Part shown: positions 62,918 through 64,000 of the stretch, in pieces
Position numbering within the stretch: the stretch's first letter is position 1
How the letters are laid out: every line of letters begins with the position of its first letter
Assembly (NCBI GenBank): GCA_019638675.1
Contig: JAHBTE010000001.1
Span: 1,086,605-1,150,604 of the forward strand
DNA from: Fimbriimonadaceae bacterium
GTDB lineage: Bacteria > Armatimonadota > Fimbriimonadia > Fimbriimonadales > Fimbriimonadaceae
DNA: 64,000 bases
Direction of reading: 5' to 3'
Notes under the pieces: generated by a model
What the model was told of the DNA's origin: nothing
Database searches by the model: none
The model's input: the letters and a program-made list of their open reading frames with translations, nothing else
Program-made: the position numbers and the translations under genes

Positions 62918-63248
62918 AGAAATGGGGCCGGCTGGGAAGCCGGCCCTTGGGCTGGAGGGTTGCTTTGTCCGGTGAGGAGGGCGCCTGCACCGGTCTTTGG
63001 GCTGTCTGGCGTTGCTTGTGAGGATTCACTCGCAACTATGTAGGTCATTCCCCGCCCTCAGTTCATTTGTACTTGCTTTTTTGCTGGTATGAAGGTTCAA
63101 TCGGCAAAAGCTAGTTGTGTTGCCTGAGGGTTTTTGCTAGGGTTTTGTTAGGCCTCGTGCCTGGGCCGCGGGTCCTTGGGTGATTTGTTCTGGTTCAAGC
63201 TGTGTCATAATCCTTTTCCTTCCATCCAGGAATAGTTGAGTACGTTGA
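62918..63248 (+). other. 331-base intergenic region with hairpins before rpsR
   Basis: No gene was recognised. It holds a 9-bp hairpin at 62925-62946 (listed separately). A second structured element follows at about 62971-62995: CCGGTGAGG paired with CCTGCACCGG through one bulged base, loop AGGGCG. A GC-rich stretch comes near 63150-63180. A possible -10 CATAAT lies at 63206-63211, about 38 bases before the rpsR ATG. This could be an RNA leader or an unrecognised small RNA, but nothing matches SRP, RNase P, 6S or tmRNA. Confidence 0.45.
62925..62946 (+). terminator. Hairpin terminator after the clostripain-like gene
   Basis: A perfect GC-rich 9-bp stem, GGGCCGGCT / AGCCGGCCC, with a GGGA tetraloop lies 8 bases past the stop. 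The following T stretch is weak (TTGGGC), so termination may be partial. Confidence 0.6.
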
Positions 63249-63677
63249 ATGAGCGAATTTGATCAAGAAAATTTTGACGGCGCCGCCGATAAGATGGCCG
63301 CGGATATGTCAGACGGTCGGAACGAGGGTCGTGGTAAGCCTCGCCGACGCCGAAAAGTCAGCTTTTTGACTGTAAATAAGATCGACACTGTCGATTACAA
63401 AGATGTTGCCACCCTGCAAAAGTTTATTACCGAGCGAGGCAAGATTCTTCCTAGCCGACAAACCGGTAATACCGCAAAGCAACAGCGAATGATTTCCAAT
63501 GCGATCAAGAGCGCACGAGAAATGGCTTTGTTACCGTTCGTGGTTCGAGATGCAGTTGATACCGGCCCACGCCGCCGAATGGTGAGCGACCGAGACCGCA
63601 CTGACCGAAACACAGGCAGTGAAAAAGCGGAAGATCAACAAACCAAAGAAACCGCAACTGCAGAAGCTGGCGAATAA
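63249..63677 (+). CDS. rpsR: Ribosomal protein bS18 with N- and C-terminal extensions
   Basis: A 142-residue protein whose middle (about 35-105) is bS18: [20 protein letters not shown], then [20 protein letters not shown] and [24 protein letters not shown], which binds S6 and 16S rRNA in the small subunit. The usual length is about 75-90. An acidic N-terminal extension of about 33 residues and a charged C-terminal tail of about 38 ([21 protein letters not shown]) are added. The N-terminal Cys residues of many S18 proteins are absent. No rpsF, ssb or rplI, its usual neighbours, is seen in the window. A terminator follows. Confidence 0.9.
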   Translation: MSEFDQENFDGAADKMAADMSDGRNEGRGKPRRRRKVSFLTVNKIDTVDYKDVATLQKFITERGKILPSRQTGNTAKQQRMISNAIKSAREMALLPFVVRDAVDTGPRRRMVSDRDRTDRNTGSEKAEDQQTKETATAEAGE

Positions 63678-63699
63678 TCAAAGCTTCTCAGGATGGAAT

Positions 63700-63731
63700 A
63701 AATCCCTTGCAGATTCTGCAAGGGATTTTCT
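63700..63731. terminator. Bidirectional terminator after rpsR
   Basis: A perfect 13-bp stem, AAATCCCTTGCAG / CTGCAAGGGATTT, with an ATT loop is followed by TCTTA on the plus strand and preceded by TTTATTCC-like A/T sequence on the other. It serves rpsR and the convergent partial gene ending at 63742. Confidence 0.85.
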
Positions 63732-63741
63732 TATGCTTCGA

Positions 63742-64000
63742 TTACTTTTTTACCGTGAACCGAATTCCAAACGTTAGGTCAGCTCCTATAGTTGCCCCAC
63801 CATCGAATACTAGCCACGGGAAATCTCCGTCTTCGGTGATCCAATAAGTCCAGTTTCCGGCTTTTGTCACCTGCGTGTATCCAAAGCTAATGACTCGATG
63901 GGTGCGGTCAAGTTCTCGGTCGCCGTGACGAACCGGAGCTTCTTCACTTGTCCACTGCACATGAAAAGTGTGGTTATCCCATGGGGTGTAAACCAATGCG
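63742..64000 (-). CDS. C-terminal part of an unrecognised protein (cut by window edge)
   Basis: The minus-strand frame is open from the edge to the stop at 63742, giving about 86 residues. It is rich in Trp, Thr and Gly in alternating beta-type patterns (NWTYWITEDGDFPWLVFDGG) and ends GADLTFGIRFTVKK. An outer-membrane or lipocalin-like beta structure is possible. The true start is outside the window. No family recognised. Confidence 0.5.
   Translation of the reverse strand, partial: ALVYTPWDNHTFHVQWTSEEAPVRHGDRELDRTHRVISFGYTQVTKAGNWTYWITEDGDFPWLVFDGGATIGADLTFGIRFTVKK

Noticed and set aside
62918-63248. SRP RNA, RNase P RNA, 6S RNA or tmRNA
   Set aside because: None of the conserved cores of these RNAs could be found in the stretch.

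Overview
The window reads as chromosomal DNA of a diderm, free-living heterotroph of middling GC. A secretin and PilMNOP alignment complex, a KdsD-type arabinose-5-phosphate isomerase and several lipoproteins with clear lipoboxes imply an outer membrane. Prepilin-type H-X9-DG proteins, a PEP-CTERM protein, a proteasome-alpha-like protein and an unusually large type IV pilus locus together suggest Armatimonadota, perhaps the Fimbriimonas group. That placement is inference from gene content, not a phylogeny.

Layout. 1-12.7 kb: housekeeping and accessory genes. These are a GT4 glycosyltransferase cut by the window edge, a minus-strand run asnS - ABC exporter - FecE-like ATPase, a proteasome-alpha-like protein, a beta-propeller phytase lipoprotein, mnmG, an H-X9-DG pseudopilin, a ferredoxin-NADP reductase, an OCH1-type sugar transferase and a PEP-CTERM protein. 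12.8-15.4 kb: an aberrant argS with degenerate HIGH and KMSK motifs, an AT-rich insertion of about 240 codons and a small in-frame palindromic element. 15.6-47.8 kb: one type IV pilus (T4P) locus on the plus strand: pilB, pilT, pilC, pilD, a GspG-like pilin, three very large minor-pilin-like proteins (690, 736 and 1099 aa), two giant secreted beta-propeller proteins (1601 and 2354 aa), then pilM, pilN, pilO, pilP, a separate STN-domain protein and the secretin. Terminators after pilC, after the 2354-aa gene and after the secretin, and a good promoter before pilM, divide the locus into transcription units.

47.8-53.3 kb: a tightly overlapping plus-strand run aroK - aroB - small membrane protein - PASTA pseudokinase - rpe - small membrane protein - ribD. 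It recalls the Firmicutes prkC-rsgA-rpe neighbourhood, but the kinase has lost its catalytic residues. 53.4-58.2 kb: pdxT, arginase, kdsD and a secreted GH2 glycosidase. 58.2-64 kb: an AT-rich Mrr-like nuclease gene, rpmA/rplU, a GAF-GGDEF protein, a clostripain-like lipoprotein whose expected catalytic Cys is Ser, an extended bS18 gene and a partial gene at the edge.

The best candidate for an undescribed system is the T4P locus. The minor pilins are very large. The two giant beta-propeller proteins sit where a PilY1-type tip adhesin would be expected. The secretin's N-terminal domain is a separate gene. Nearly every alignment-complex protein carries a Gly/Ala/Pro-rich tail. No CRISPR array, tRNA, rRNA, prophage or insertion sequence was seen.
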